A DNA stretch of 64,000 bases from Brachionus manjavacas. Its lineage: Eukaryota; Rotifera; Eurotatoria; Ploima; Brachionidae. The stretch covers positions 4,278,001 through 4,342,000 of the forward strand of contig JAHQIY010000004.1 of NCBI GenBank assembly GCA_019054805.1. Reading direction: 5' to 3'. Under the pieces are notes generated by a model. It was not told where the DNA came from, searched no databases, and saw only the letters and a list, made by a program, of their open reading frames with translations. Shown here in pieces: positions 40,010-51,885 of the stretch; positions within the stretch are counted from its first letter, which is position 1; every line of letters starts with the position of its first letter. Both the position numbers and the translations under genes were made by a program.

Positions 40010-42348
40010 TTTTTATTATGCTTTCGATTTTTTTTAAATTTTTGTTTTGAAAATAAATTCGTTTATTTCAAAGATTAATTACCTGATTGATAAAATAAAT
40101 TTTAATAGCTCATACGATTTCTCATGATATCTTAATTCTCTGGTTAAAGATTTATTTGATGATTTTTCTGATTTAAGATGCTAGTGACATCTTTAACCAG
40201 ATAAATATATAAAATTTAAAAAAAAATTGAATTATAATTCTAAAATTGTGAAATCTATTATCATTTAGTAGTAATGAATAAATTTTTTGCCTAATTTTTG
40301 ACACTTCTTAAACATTTGACAGGGTTTGATAGAAAAACCAAGGTCAAAATTATTAATCATCATGTTTTTAGCAGAAAACTAAAATAAATCCATCATTTCT
40401 ATTAGAAGAATTTCTCATATTAAAAACTTCCTTATTACATATTGAAATTATTATATATTGAAATTAATCACAAATTTTTTTTTTCAAAATTGTCTGCTTG
40501 AGAATGGATTTTTTCCAGCCTTATTAACAAAGTCTTTATTTTGATTTCAAAATTTAAGAAAAAATTTTCAATTAAGATGCCAGCTGCTTAAATTTTTTTA
40601 TTTATCAGTTTACATACTAAGCTTTCTAGAGTATTTGAAATTTGATATTGATTAATTGATTAAAATTTTTTAATTTTAGAACATTTCTTGAACTTTCTAG
40701 TTTGCTATTTTACTAAACTAATTAATATCATACGAGATATACTTCCAAGGTTGATATTACTATTTTATTTATTTTTATTTATTCTTTTTGTTTAGTTTTT
40801 TTTATTAAGGTTTTTTTTAATTTCTTTTTTTTTCAATTTTTTTTATAACAAAATCAAAAAATTTAATTAAATTTAAATACGAATAAATATGAAAGAAAGA
40901 AAGAATGGAGTAATTAACGCATAATTATCAAGCGTTAATTTTGGTTGATATAAAATGGAAAATTATATGATAGAAGTTTGAAGGGTATCATTTGGAGTCG
41001 GCAAGTTTTTTGCATCTTTCCTGAATATTTTTAAAAACATTTTGGGTAATCAATTGAATATTTTTGAGGTTGAAGAAATTTTGGGTTTGCTCTAAGAACA
41101 TTTGTTTCAGTACCAATAAATTTCAATAAAAAATTTATTTTCTAAGTTGCCAAAAAAATAAAGATTTTCTATCACGTTTTTTTTGTTTTTTTGGCTTGGA
41201 TTAGCTTTCAAACGTATCAAAAAGGAATATTTAATTTTGAATTACATTTTTGACTCTCTAGCTATCTATAAGGTCTATGGCTTCATCAAGTAATTCTAAT
41301 CAGGAAATATAGTCAATCAAATACAACTAAGATTTAAAAGTAACTAACTTTGCGTTCTATATTCTAAATTAATGGAATTTTCAAAAATTATAAAGCTTAC
41401 AAGTTTTTATACATTTTTAGTTCTAATTTATTTTGGAAAGAAGAATTTTAAAAAGCTCAGTTTCAATAATTAAACTTAGGGTTGGTTCGTGTCCTTTATA
41501 TTACATTTTTGTTTATAATTCAAATTAAACTGATTTTTATAGATTAGTTTAAGTCATCAGATAAAAGAGGTTATATAGATGGTTATATACATGGGTTTTC
41601 TTTATATAATTTCCCGAGGAAAAGTCTTTGAGGCTTAACTGGATAAATTTTTTTTTAATTGATCTAAAAATTACGCTTGATTCAGGAATTTTGAAAAATC
41701 AAAATGAAAATTGTCTTGAAAATATTTTTAAGATATTAATGAAAATTTTTTTTCTTAATAAGACTTTATTTACATTTTTAGTGAATTTTTTTTTTTAAAT
41801 CCATCTTTTTTTTATATGATTTTTATGACCAGAATTACACATTTTTAACGAAAATTATTTTTTTTTATTTTGCTTCAGTTTCAATTGATGAGTCTTGAAG
41901 TGTTTTTTTTAAAGATTTTTCTCTTGTTTTCATTGTCTTGGGTAGATTGATTTAAAATTGAACTTTAAATTTGACATTTATTTCATTTAAAATTTTTTAA
42001 ATTAAATCTAAAATTTTGTTTTTTAACGTAAATTTAATTTTCTGCTCAAAAATGAAAAATTTTATGATAAAATTGTATTACAGTATTGATCCTGAATGAT
42101 GGTCTACAATTACTTTATGTATTTTTGCAAACGGAAAATTTGGTAAAATTACGTATAATTAACGTCGCCCATCATGCCAAATCAATACTTTTTTTTTTTT
42201 TTAAACGAATAAATTTAAAATGATTTATATTAAATCAATATAAAATTTTTTAAAAAAAAATTTTTTAAATTAAAATTTTCATCAATTTACAGGATAAAAC
42301 ACTTTTATAACTTTTATCATTATTCTTTAATTTAATTTAATTTTAAAA
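40010..42348. other. 2.3-kb intergenic region
   Basis: AT-rich with GAAAGAAAGAAAG at about 40890. No coding frame above noise and no recognised element. Confidence 0.5.
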
Positions 42349-43526
42349 TTATGGTAAATGAGCCTTACCGGGTGACCTATTTTTTTTTATTGCATAAAAC
42401 GATCCCATTTTGTTCGAAAACTCCAAAAATTGTCACCGAATTAGACCTATTTTTTTGACTCACCCATTTACCTCCTGCGGTTAATTATGTTAGGGCAAAT
42501 TGGGATAATTGGGTTAACCGAAATACCCCGAAAACCATATATATTTTGCCCCAAAACTAACCTCTTTTCCAGAATATTCACCGAGTTCACCCAATTAGCC
42601 CGATAATAATTAAAAAAAGGATTTTAAGTGTTATTTTTAAAAATATAAATATTTAAAATATTCTTTATTATTATTCTTTTAAATATACGCTACAACATAA
42701 CTATTTAGAAAAAAATTTAGACGAATTATTAACGAATTCAAAATAAATTTTATGTTTGATTTTTTTCTAGTTAAAAAGATCTTTCTCGGAATGTTGTATA
42801 AATTTAAAGCTTGAGTAGTGTTCAATTTTTTTTCAAAAACATCTTTTTTTGCATTATCAAGATCTTCCATCGAATACTTTTTTTTTTAACTTCTTTTTGT
42901 TTGTTCTGATTCATTTTTATAAAATATTGACGATTATTGATAATACAGAATGAATATTTTTATCAAATAAAATCAAATTATTTTTGTAAAAAAAGGAGAA
43001 ACAAAATTTTAAATTTTTCATAAAAAATGACGTCATTGTGATCATTTTTGTCCTTTCAGTCTAATTATGTTAAATATTTTATTTTTAGGGGTAAATGGGT
43101 GGGATTTTTGGGTATTGAGGTGATACCTCATTAAACTCTTTACCCATAAAAAATAACAACATTAGACAACGGACCCATCGGCTATCTTAAAATTCTAGTA
43201 AAATTATTTTCTACTAATTAACACCCACTGAAAACGATAAGCAAATAAGGTCAGTTCAAACTTGTTCCGTCATCGGATCAAAAATTGTCAAACATAATTA
43301 CTAATTTGAAAAATTCTACCGAATTAGCCGAAAAAAAAACTTTGAATTAAAAAAAAAAGGTTTAAAAATTTTTTAAAAATATTTCATATATATATTTGGA
43401 TTCCTCTCTTCAAGATCTACAAGAATATGTGGGTTGTTAAAAAAAAATAAAACGACTGATATATTTCGGTTTTTCAAATTACGTCACCGAATTTACATTG
43501 AATACATTTAGGCTGTGTTACCATAA
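42349..43526. mobile_element. Possible non-autonomous DNA element with TTATGGTAA ends
   Basis: The left side begins TTATGGTAAATGAGCCT; the right side, read inward on the minus strand, begins TTATGGTAACACAGCCT. Both have CGGTGAC or GGGTGAC soon after. Inside, ACCCATTTACC (about 42470) and GGTAAATGGGT (about 43090) form another inverted pair, and phrases like CCGAATTAGCC recur. Composition is richer in G+C than the flanks. No coding remnant. Ends and target duplication are not certain. Confidence 0.35.
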
Positions 43527-43577
43527 CTTCATTAGTCTTTAAATTTTTGAATAAGTAAATGCTATTTGCATTAATAT

Positions 43578-45884
43578 TCATTTAAGCATATTGAACATGA
43601 TTCTTAAGATCTGTTTGAATTTTCTGTTTAAATAATAAAATAAAATAATCGTATAAATATTTGAGAATGAGTAAAACACTTCCCCAATTTCTTGATAGAT
43701 GGTACATATTCTATTTTGTTTAATACACAAGCTTATACTATCAATCATTTTTAATTTTTCGATCAGAATTTTCGAGGAAAAAACTAGATGAATGAGCTTT
43801 AGAATGGACAGTATAAAAATATTGAGCAAAATTATTGAAGTAATTCTGATTTGATTTTCTTCCAAATTCGTTAATGTATTTGTTCCCATATTTTTTAGTG
43901 CCTTCAACTTTTCTCTAGTATTTTTCCGGAAAAAAAATAGCATCATTAAATCAACGGCTATTAGAATAAATATAAGCACAACATCATTTAGAAAAAAATT
44001 TATAATAAATATAACATAAAAAAGCACAGATTTATTGCCAAAATAGCTAATAAATCTCTCTCTTAAAATGAAAAGTTGAAAAGAATTTTTAATGGGAAAT
44101 TCATAATATTCACCATCATCAAGTGCTAAATAGTTAAAATTGATCTTTGTGGAAAAAAGTTTATCGACTGAAATTAAAAAACTAATAATTAATAAAAAAA
44201 AAGAAATTACTTTAAAAAATTTAAAAAGAGAAATTAATTTTTTTTTTAAAAGTAAAAATACTCTTGTAATTGAAATGAAAATTAAGGAAATATTTGACCA
44301 TACTCTGAGAAGGTTAAGAAAAAATTCGTATAAAACAATTTCAAATAATTGTACCAAATAATTTCGGTTGATCGTTGAACAAAAAATTCCATTTAAATAA
44401 ACACATTTGTTCATTAAATGAATTGAATAAATAATAAAATAAAATAAGTTGACTAATGAATTAAATAACATTGTCTTTTCCAAATAGTTACGAGCAAATG
44501 GGTTTATTTTTAGAATATAAGTCAAAATAAGAATATTAATAAAATTTGTTGTCAATCCAAAAAATGATACCAAAGGTATAGAAACGACCAAAAAAAAATT
44601 TATATTTTCATATGTATACAATAAATCAGATACGGAAAAAGTCGGCTTTTGAGAAAATGTTTTACAATTGTCAAATTGATCATTTGATTTTTCTGAATTT
44701 TTCGTTGACTCAATGCATTCAAATAAGCAAGAATTAAGTGAAAAATCGATTTCATTTTCCAATAAAAATTTTTTTAAATAAGATGAATTCATAGTTGAAT
44801 TTTGATAAAACCAAATGTTTGAGCAATTACAAGATTCAGGTGACCAAAAAACATATACCGAAAAGTTTCTCCTGTGAGATAACTCCTTAAAAATGCATAA
44901 ATCACTATTTTTAAAATTAAAATTTTCATCAATATAAAAAATTATCGCTTTAGTCTGGTTCTTGGATACTAAGCTGCTTAAGTGTTTTTCATCACCAAGA
45001 AATTTTTGTAAATTTTCCAAACTTAAAATCAAAACCGATAATTTATTGCAATAATCAAAAAGTTTAGCACCTAAGCTTTTGATTCTTCCTTTCAGATATA
45101 AAATTTTCAAATTACCAAAAACAATTCCATTCAAGAGATTTTCATTAAGATTTATTCTGTAAAAAAATAAACTTAGATTTGTAATATTGGTGTTTAAGCT
45201 ACGATTTGGACTAATGAATCCTAGCATGTTTTGTTTGATAAAAACTTCAGAAAGTCCAAATAAACGAAGCCTATGAATTTTTGAATTTTGAAAAATTAAT
45301 GGACATGTTGTTTTGGAATATTTGGTAGAGAAAGCAAAGCTTAATGACCAAATGGCACCAAATATGGTGCCGTTGTTTTCTTCCTCAGTACAATTTTTGA
45401 TTTTTGTTGTTTTTGAAAAAGTGATAAGATCTGAGTAGTAAAATGTGACAAAAATTTGATCATAAAATTGAAGTAATATTGAAAATATATCTGAATTAAT
45501 CTCAAAGCCTTTGATGAATACAAAATTTAATGTAATGACTTCGGGAAAAATAAAAGTTCCAGATTTTCGAGGCTCAGCTAGTTGCAAAGATAAACATTTA
45601 TCTAATATTAGCTTATTTGTCGGAATAAATGTAAGAAAAAAAGCTATTTTTGTACTATTAATACAACTTAATTTTATTTGATTAAATGAATCGAAATTTT
45701 TTATGGTTAATCTAAGGAAGATTGGTTTGCCAGAGAACATCATGCTATAACAATCTTCTTTTTTAAAATAATTTGTAAGAATTTTTGAGCACGAATTTGT
45801 GGCAAAAATTTCATTATTTGACTTCAAACAGAACTCAGTCAATACAATTTGCGTTAATAAAAAATATTGAATAATATGAAACAT
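43578..45884 (-). CDS. Single-exon seven-transmembrane receptor with large N-terminal ectodomain (768 aa)
   Basis: Probable G-protein-coupled receptor at the cell surface. ATG at 45884 begins a signal peptide (MFHIIQYFLLTQIVL). Residues about 20-420 form an extracellular domain with scattered Cys and leucine-rich, LRR-like segments (LRLFGLSEVFI, NLSLFFYRINLNENLLNG, LKILYLKGRI), ending in a Cys cluster (SCNCSN, CLFEC). From about 425 seven hydrophobic helices follow: PLVSFFGLTTNFINILILTY (helix 1, with the N of class A receptors), then helices separated by basic loops, SITRVFLLLKK after helix 3 in the DRY position, and NRKFKQILRIMF after helix 7. The usual DRY and NPxxY are degenerate. No introns, unlike neighbouring genes. 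Ligand unknown; resembles a lineage-expanded orphan receptor. Confidence 0.82.
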   Translation of the reverse strand: MFHIIQYFLLTQIVLTEFCLKSNNEIFATNSCSKILTNYFKKEDCYSMMFSGKPIFLRLTIKNFDSFNQIKLSCINSTKIAFFLTFIPTNKLILDKCLSLQLAEPRKSGTFIFPEVITLNFVFIKGFEINSDIFSILLQFYDQIFVTFYYSDLITFSKTTKIKNCTEEENNGTIFGAIWSLSFAFSTKYSKTTCPLIFQNSKIHRLRLFGLSEVFIKQNMLGFISPNRSLNTNITNLSLFFYRINLNENLLNGIVFGNLKILYLKGRIKSLGAKLFDYCNKLSVLILSLENLQKFLGDEKHLSSLVSKNQTKAIIFYIDENFNFKNSDLCIFKELSHRRNFSVYVFWSPESCNCSNIWFYQNSTMNSSYLKKFLLENEIDFSLNSCLFECIESTKNSEKSNDQFDNCKTFSQKPTFSVSDLLYTYENINFFLVVSIPLVSFFGLTTNFINILILTYILKINPFARNYLEKTMLFNSLVNLFYFIIYSIHLMNKCVYLNGIFCSTINRNYLVQLFEIVLYEFFLNLLRVWSNISLIFISITRVFLLLKKKLISLFKFFKVISFFLLIISFLISVDKLFSTKINFNYLALDDGEYYEFPIKNSFQLFILRERFISYFGNKSVLFYVIFIINFFLNDVVLIFILIAVDLMMLFFFRKNTREKLKALKNMGTNTLTNLEENQIRITSIILLNIFILSILKLIHLVFSSKILIEKLKMIDSISLCIKQNRICTIYQEIGEVFYSFSNIYTIILFYYLNRKFKQILRIMFNMLK

Positions 45885-46560
45885 TCTATTTGCTATTTTT
45901 TTTAATTAATTGAATGAATTTCTGGTACTGTTTGTTTTTTTATTTCGTATTATCTAAAACAGATTATATATAAAATTGTTTTACGCAAAATAATTATTCT
46001 TTAATTCTTAAGCAAATAATCATATCATTTTTCAAAAAATTTAAAAATTTTCAAAATTTATTGTTGAGAGATCAAACGGTTTGAAATTTTATAAATTAAG
46101 ATTATTAATTAAGATTAAGATTAAATACTAGTTTTATTCATTAATAAGTATTTTGATAAAGAACAAACGATTATCAGGAAATCGTTCTGGACAATATCAA
46201 AAAAATTGCCGAAATTAATTTTTACTATTTTTTTTGGAATTTTAAGTGGGAATATTATTCAGAGCTGAAATGCAATCGCGCTTTTAACTAGATTTTTTTT
46301 AATTCTAGAATATCAAAATAAATTTTTAGAAAAGTAAATAGTTTGAATTTCTAGTGTAATAGTTGATTAGTTAGTTTAAGATTTTTGTGATTATCTTTAT
46401 TTTCTGTACAAAGTTTAATCCTTTCAATACACTTTTGAAATGTTTTTTGAAAATCTTATCTGTTAATTGAATTAATTAACTTTGTAATTTGGGGAGCCAA
46501 GAGTGAAAATTAATTTATTTGAAATATAAAGAGAGTCAAAAATAGAGATAATGTGATATG
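45885..46560. other. Intergenic, AT-rich
   Basis: Promoter side of the 7TM gene. Nothing recognised. Confidence 0.5.
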
Positions 46561-46574
46561 CAATGCCAATTTGA

Positions 46575-47390
46575 CACGTGGATATCAGGTAAATTTACGT
46601 AAAAATTGGTAAAAATGAAAAGGCCAAAAAAAACCTCAATTTTTTTAATTTTTTTTTATTTTCTGATATAATTTTGAAAAAAATTTTATGCCATTTGCTC
46701 TAATAAATCTTTTCAATTCATTCCAAACCATCTCTATTGGGTTTAGATCTGGTGAGTAAGCAGACGCTTTAACTTGATAGATGCGCATGATATTGCTTCT
46801 GGTTGAGACGAGAAAAGTCTTAAATGGTATGCAGGCTTATCATAAACCATAATGCTTGTTTCATCTATAAAAAAATATTAATCAAAATCATAGCTTATAT
46901 ACCTTAGACACCAAATCAGACGAGCTGACTTATGCAGTTCTGTTAAGCTAGGTGCTTATCTAAGATATCACAACGAAATCCTAATCGAATTTAATTTGGT
47001 TTTTTTAAGTTTTGATAATATATATATAAAGTGTTTGATAAAAATGACGGATGGTCGGACTGCTTTTTTATCAGGAAAAATAAGAATTTCTTGATTTTTT
47101 TTAAAACTTTTTTTTTACCTTTTTTAACCTAAATAAATTTACGTAAAAATTAGTAAAAAAAGTAACTTTAGGTAAAAATATAAACAAATAAATAAAGACT
47201 AATTTTTTCATAATTTACTGTTCTGCTATGATTTTCTATTTTTACGTAATTTTACGTAGATTCACGTAAACTTAGATGTTTTGATTAAAATTTTGTTTGA
47301 AGTAAAAAAAAATAAATTTACCTGATTTTACCAGAATTAACGTAAAATTACCGGAAATTACGTAAGTTTTTGTAAAAAGTAAAAGTTCCA
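46575..47390. repeat. Dispersed TTTACGTAAA-rich repeat
   Basis: AAATTTACGTAAAAATTGGTAA at about 46590 recurs at about 47130 as AAATTTACGTAAAAATTAGT. The stretch 47235-47375 carries further ACGTAA/TTACGT and ACCGGAA units. Similar GGTAAAA/TTTACG phrases occur at 62766-62840. The two copies bracket the Tc1 relic, so they may be terminal repeats of one old element. Confidence 0.4.
46675..46870 (-). pseudogene. Tc1/mariner-type transposase relic
   Basis: The minus strand reads KASAYSPDLNPIEMVWNELK and continues RFIRANG, the segment around the third catalytic acid of Tc1/mariner transposases (AYSPDLNPIE-VW). The upstream part is in another frame (YDKPAYHLRLFSS), showing frame decay. Only about 60 codons can be recognised. 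Confidence 0.7.
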
Positions 47391-47799
47391 AAAAATGCAA
47401 ATTTTTTTAAAATTTTTTTGGGCCTAAATTTGGAAAAAATAAATTACTTTTTTAAAGTGGTTATTGAAAAAAATGAAGATTTGTCGAATCATTGAATTAT
47501 ATTGGGATGTGTATGATTGAACATTTTTTACTTTTTCGTTTTCGTTTATTGTTTAAAACTTACTTTTTTAAATTTTATTTCGATTAGAATTTTATATAGA
47601 ATATTTATAATAACAAATATTCTATTAAATTATCTATTCTACCTTCTCAATAAGCTAAATCAAAACAAAATTAGAAAAATTCAATAAAGATTTATTCAAT
47701 AAAAAATTCAAAAACTAAAAATTTTAACTTTTAATTAATTAATTATTGGTAATTTTTTTCTTATGAATTTTGAATTACAATAAACAACATTTTACTTCA
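47391..47799. other. Intergenic, AT-rich
   Basis: Between two transposon relics. No coding frame or element end recognised. Confidence 0.45.
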
Positions 47800-48545
47800 A
47801 GAACAATTTTTTTAGCATTTACCTTCACAGTTACATTTCATGAACCTTTGGCCACAAGAAATGAAATGAAAGCGATTAATCTTTCTAAAAGTTCTTTCAG
47901 TGCTTTAATCTAATGATCAAAATTTAATAAATTATTGTTAAATGAAATGAAAAGAATTTTTGCATGCCATCTACGCATAATACAATGTCTAGTGACAAGT
48001 TGATGCAATTGATGATTGTTGATTTTTGCTTTAAATGCAACTATATTGACTGGATCAGCTGAACCATATTTGATATCTGGTACTTTAACTTGAAAAGTAT
48101 CCCCTATTTTAGATGGGCTTTACCTAACTTGTGAATGTAGTTTTTTGCCATCAAATTGGCAGCATTTTCTAGGTTTTCATTAATTTTTTAGGTTTACCTC
48201 TCAAAATACAGATGTCCGTCATATTTTACAAAATCTGATTGTCTAAGTCAATCGATATTTACAAAAAAAAGTTTTTCAATATTCCTTCAAACTCCTTTTT
48301 CTCCAACAAGACCATTCAATAATTAAGTTTTTGGTATCAATATAAGTAATTAAATTTTCTAAAAAATTATAGGGACCCTTTTTTGAAATTTTTCTTTTTT
48401 AAATTCACAAACGAAATAATGATTTTTTGGCGGACTATAGAGCCAGTCCTAACCACCAATTTATATTAAATATTTATCAAATTGTAGATCTCAACGAGCT
48501 GATCACAAATATGTGTATTTTATGCTGCACGGATATTCCTTTCAA
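47800..48545 (-). pseudogene. KRBA2-like integrase-domain transposon relic
   Basis: The minus strand, from about 48290 to 47970, reads NLMAKNYIHKLGKAHPKIGD, then TFQVKVPDIKYGSADPVNIV. This matches the module after the integrase core in KRBA2-type (GIN-like) transposon proteins, which carry a K-x-G-D-x-V-x-V-P-D-x-D-R signature. Downstream (about 47860-47820) the piece FMKCNCEGKC resembles their terminal Cys cluster. Upstream, NINWWLGLAL and AKKSLFRL resemble the last part of the integrase domain. Several stops and frame changes. No intact catalytic domain. Confidence 0.55.
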
Positions 48546-48757
48546 AATTATTTTTTTTAAATAACCAATGTATAGCTTAAATTTGAAAAAAATTCAAAAA
48601 TGAAAACAAAAACAAAAACAACTTTTTTATGAAGAAAAAAAATCAAAATAGTTGTTTTACATGTGATTTTTATTTTTAAAATAATTGTTTTATTTAATTT
48701 GCTCATACTTAAAAAATCTCGTCTAATTTTTTAGAACGAATTGACAAAAACTAAAAA

Positions 48758-51670
48758 ATGTTCACTTCGAAATTCAATACTATGACCGGGACTCATGACT
48801 GGGAAATTCAGAATGAAGACTATGATTACCAACAAGAACTTGCTAGAGCAGGATTCGCAGACATGCTGCATGACTATGAACGAGTAAATCGGTATTTAGA
48901 TAGCACTGAAATTAAAATTTTTTTCATTTTTAGAATCGACTTTATTATGCCGGTCTCCGTAAAGCTATTAAAAAGCTTAAATCAGAAAATAAAGCTGTCA
49001 ACGTTCTTGATATTGGCACTGGGACAGGTTTGCTATCAATGATGGCTGTCATGTGCGGTGCCGATTCAGTAACAGCTTGCGAGGCTTTTAAACCAATGGT
49101 ACAGGTGGCTAAAAAATGTATCGAAGCGAACGGAATGAAAAACAAAATTAATATAATTGAAAAAAGATCGACTGATATTGTCATTGGTACAGATATGGCC
49201 CAGAAAGCCAATGTTCTAGTGACTGAAGTTTTTGACACAGAATTGATAGGCGAAGGAGCTATTGGTACATTTACTCATGCTTTGGACCACTTATTGGTTT
49301 CGGATTGTTATGTTGTGCCAGATAATGCTATTATGTACATCCAAATTGTCGATTCTCCCAAATGTCACGACTGGAACTGGCTTGATTTAAGCAAATATGG
49401 TTTAAAAGTTCCGGAAGAATATCAAAATTTAGCTGGTGATGCTATTTTTGACATTCAGTTAACTCAATTTAATGAATTTAGAACTCTAACAGAACCTTTG
49501 GAAGCTTTTAGTTTTTCATTTTCAGGCAAAAAACCGATTAGTTATAATGAAAGAAACGTTATAGAAGCCGTTTCAAACCAAGATGGTAAGGCTAATGGAA
49601 TTTTTATGTGGTGGGTCTTGAGAATGGATTACGAAAACGAAATTTTATTGTCATGTGCACCGCATTGGGCTCATCATACACCCAACGATATGCAAGTAAT
49701 TTAAAAATTATATTTAAAAATTTTTTAAAAAAATTATTTAAAATTCTAGTGGAGAGATCACTGGATGCAAGCAATTTATTTTCCAAGCAAATTAATTGAA
49801 CTAAAATTAGATGAAAATTTTTTAATTTCATGTCAACATGACGAATATTCACTCAAGTTCGATGTTCATGCTTTCAGTGAAAAAAATAGAATTTTAAATT
49901 TTAACCAGCCCATAGAAGATATTAATCTCGGCATGACTCTTGTCAGCCGTAATAGACTTGCTCAATTAAATGACAAGAAAAGATTTGACATGTTCATAAG
50001 TTTATTAAAAAAGGTAATTTATTAATTTGTTTCTAAATTACATTACGAAGCTAATTTTTGGTTTAGTATGAAAAAGATTATTGCAATTTACTAATTGCCA
50101 ACGATGACTTTTCAATTCTTCCATTGTTAGCTGCCTCTGAGACAAAATATGAAAAAGTATGCCTTAAGGAGTTAAGTATCGTTTGTCTAATATTACAATC
50201 AAAATTTAGATATTTGTCTTGGAATCAAATCGATTTCGAGAGCGATGTCTAAGGAGCTTTCTGAATGTAAATGGACTCGAAGAAAGAGTAACAATTATAG
50301 ATAAAAATTTAACTGATATTGAGTCTACTGATTTAATAGATTTTGAGGTAAATGACACAAATTTTATATTCATTTTTAACACATTTATTTATTTAAATTT
50401 TCTAAATTTAAAAAAAAATATTTTCTATTATTTTCTAAAATATTTTTTATCATAGATACACTTAACGGGAATTAAAAAACAACATATTTTTAGAATTAAA
50501 TGAATTCTTTATCCTTAAAATTAGTGACAGTTTATTGATTGCTACTCATTCATCTGCTTTTAATGCTGAAAATACTCCAGATAATTTAGTTGCCATAGAA
50601 TTCCATAAAATTGCTTTTCTTTAAGATAAAAGTTTCTTCTAGTTATTAAAAAAATGATTGCCTTTGTCGAATTTATCAATATTTGGCACTTTTGATGTGA
50701 TAATATGCTTCCTAGGATCAGAAAAAAATGAATACCAAAAGCCTATCAATGGTCTTCTCAAAAATTTAGTACTAGTCAGATCAATAATTTTCAAATATAA
50801 AGAAAATTAAAACCCTGATTTTGAGAAATCTTCCGAAAAAAAATCTAATTTTTTAAAATTTTAGACCCGTTTCTAATTTAGACAAATTAAATACTGTTTC
50901 AAATTCCTTTATAAAATAACAAAATTAATTAACTTTCATTTAGTTTGATTTTGTTCTATCAGAATCTTCATTTAATTCAATTGTTTTGCCATGGGACAAT
51001 TTATACTTTTATTATGGTTTGGAACATTTAAGATCACTGGAACAAAAAAATTCGAAGACAAAAAAAATTCTTCCTGTTAAATTACGTTTGTTCGTGATTG
51101 CTATCAGTATGGAAAATTTAGATAAAATTAGAAGTCCTGTAGGCGTCTGTGAAGGCTTTAATTTAGCTGAATTTGATAGAATCATCTTGGTAAGAAAGGT
51201 TTTGGAATTGTTTTATTTAAATGGTATAGAATAAAGTTTTATAGGAGGCGTCATGTAAAGCAGACGGATTTATGGAGCCACATTCTCTTTGGGAATATCC
51301 TTCCAAACCTCTGAGTGATTCATTTGAAATTTTTGATTTCAGTTTTAATTCACGAAATGTCTCAGAGCCTTTTACGAAGACTTGTAAATTTGGACTTAAA
51401 GAAACTGGATTGTTGAATGGTTTCGCTCTATGGCATGTTCTTGAATTCGATGAAGACGATTCAAGGATCTCATTAAATACAGGCCTGTTGGATGAACCAG
51501 AATTTGGTAAGAATCTTGTTTGGTCTAAAGATTACAAACAAGCAATTCACATATTGGAGAAAAAAGTAGAAATTTGTAATTCCAATAGATTAAGTATTAG
51601 AGTGAATTGTGATGTAAACTTTGAACCACTATTAGGAAAATTTAATATTGATTTTAAAATAGAAAATTAA
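48758..51670 (+). CDS. PRMT7: Protein arginine N-methyltransferase 7 (683 aa)
   Basis: Type III enzyme that monomethylates arginine in histones, splicing factors and other RG-rich proteins. Exons 48758-48883, 48934-49695, 49750-50013, 50067-50156, 50210-50347, 50944-51189, 51245-51670; all junctions are phase 0. Length 683 aa against about 692 in human. SAM-binding motif I LDIGTGTGLLSMMA begins at residue 67; double-E loop TEVFDTELIGEG has Glu140 and Glu149. The first-module THW region appears as APHWAHH. The second, degenerate methyltransferase module typical of PRMT7 follows: LPLLAAS, SNSIVLPWDNLYFYYG-like text (LPWDNLYFYYG), IRSPVGVCEGF, HSLWEYPSKPLSD. The 596-bp intron 50348-50943 is much longer than the others and AT-rich. 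Start: first ATG of the frame, followed by the conserved DYDYQQELARAGFADMLHD. Confidence 0.95.
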
Positions 51671-51675
51671 ATAAA
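51670..51675 (+). terminator. Polyadenylation signal overlapping the PRMT7 stop
   Basis: AATAAA begins at the last base of the TAA stop codon. A further signal-like run is absent nearby. The next gene on the minus strand ends only 215 bp downstream. Confidence 0.3.
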
Positions 51676-51885
51676 ATATTAAAACAAAATTATTATTTTA
51701 TTTTATGTTTAAATTTACAACAATTATAAATATCTATAAGAAAGAAAAACTCTCAAAGATTGTGATATATCCCGGATGAATATCTAAATTTTAAGGTCAC
51801 AAGTTTTTATTTAATTTGATTAAGAAAAATTGTCAAAAATATCATTTGATTTGAATTTTGTTCTTGGTGTAAGAGCTGTATTGGT

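Noticed and set aside
42679..42870. 63-codon minus-strand frame
   Set aside because: Low-complexity Asn/Lys/Ile peptide inside the candidate element; no supporting signal.
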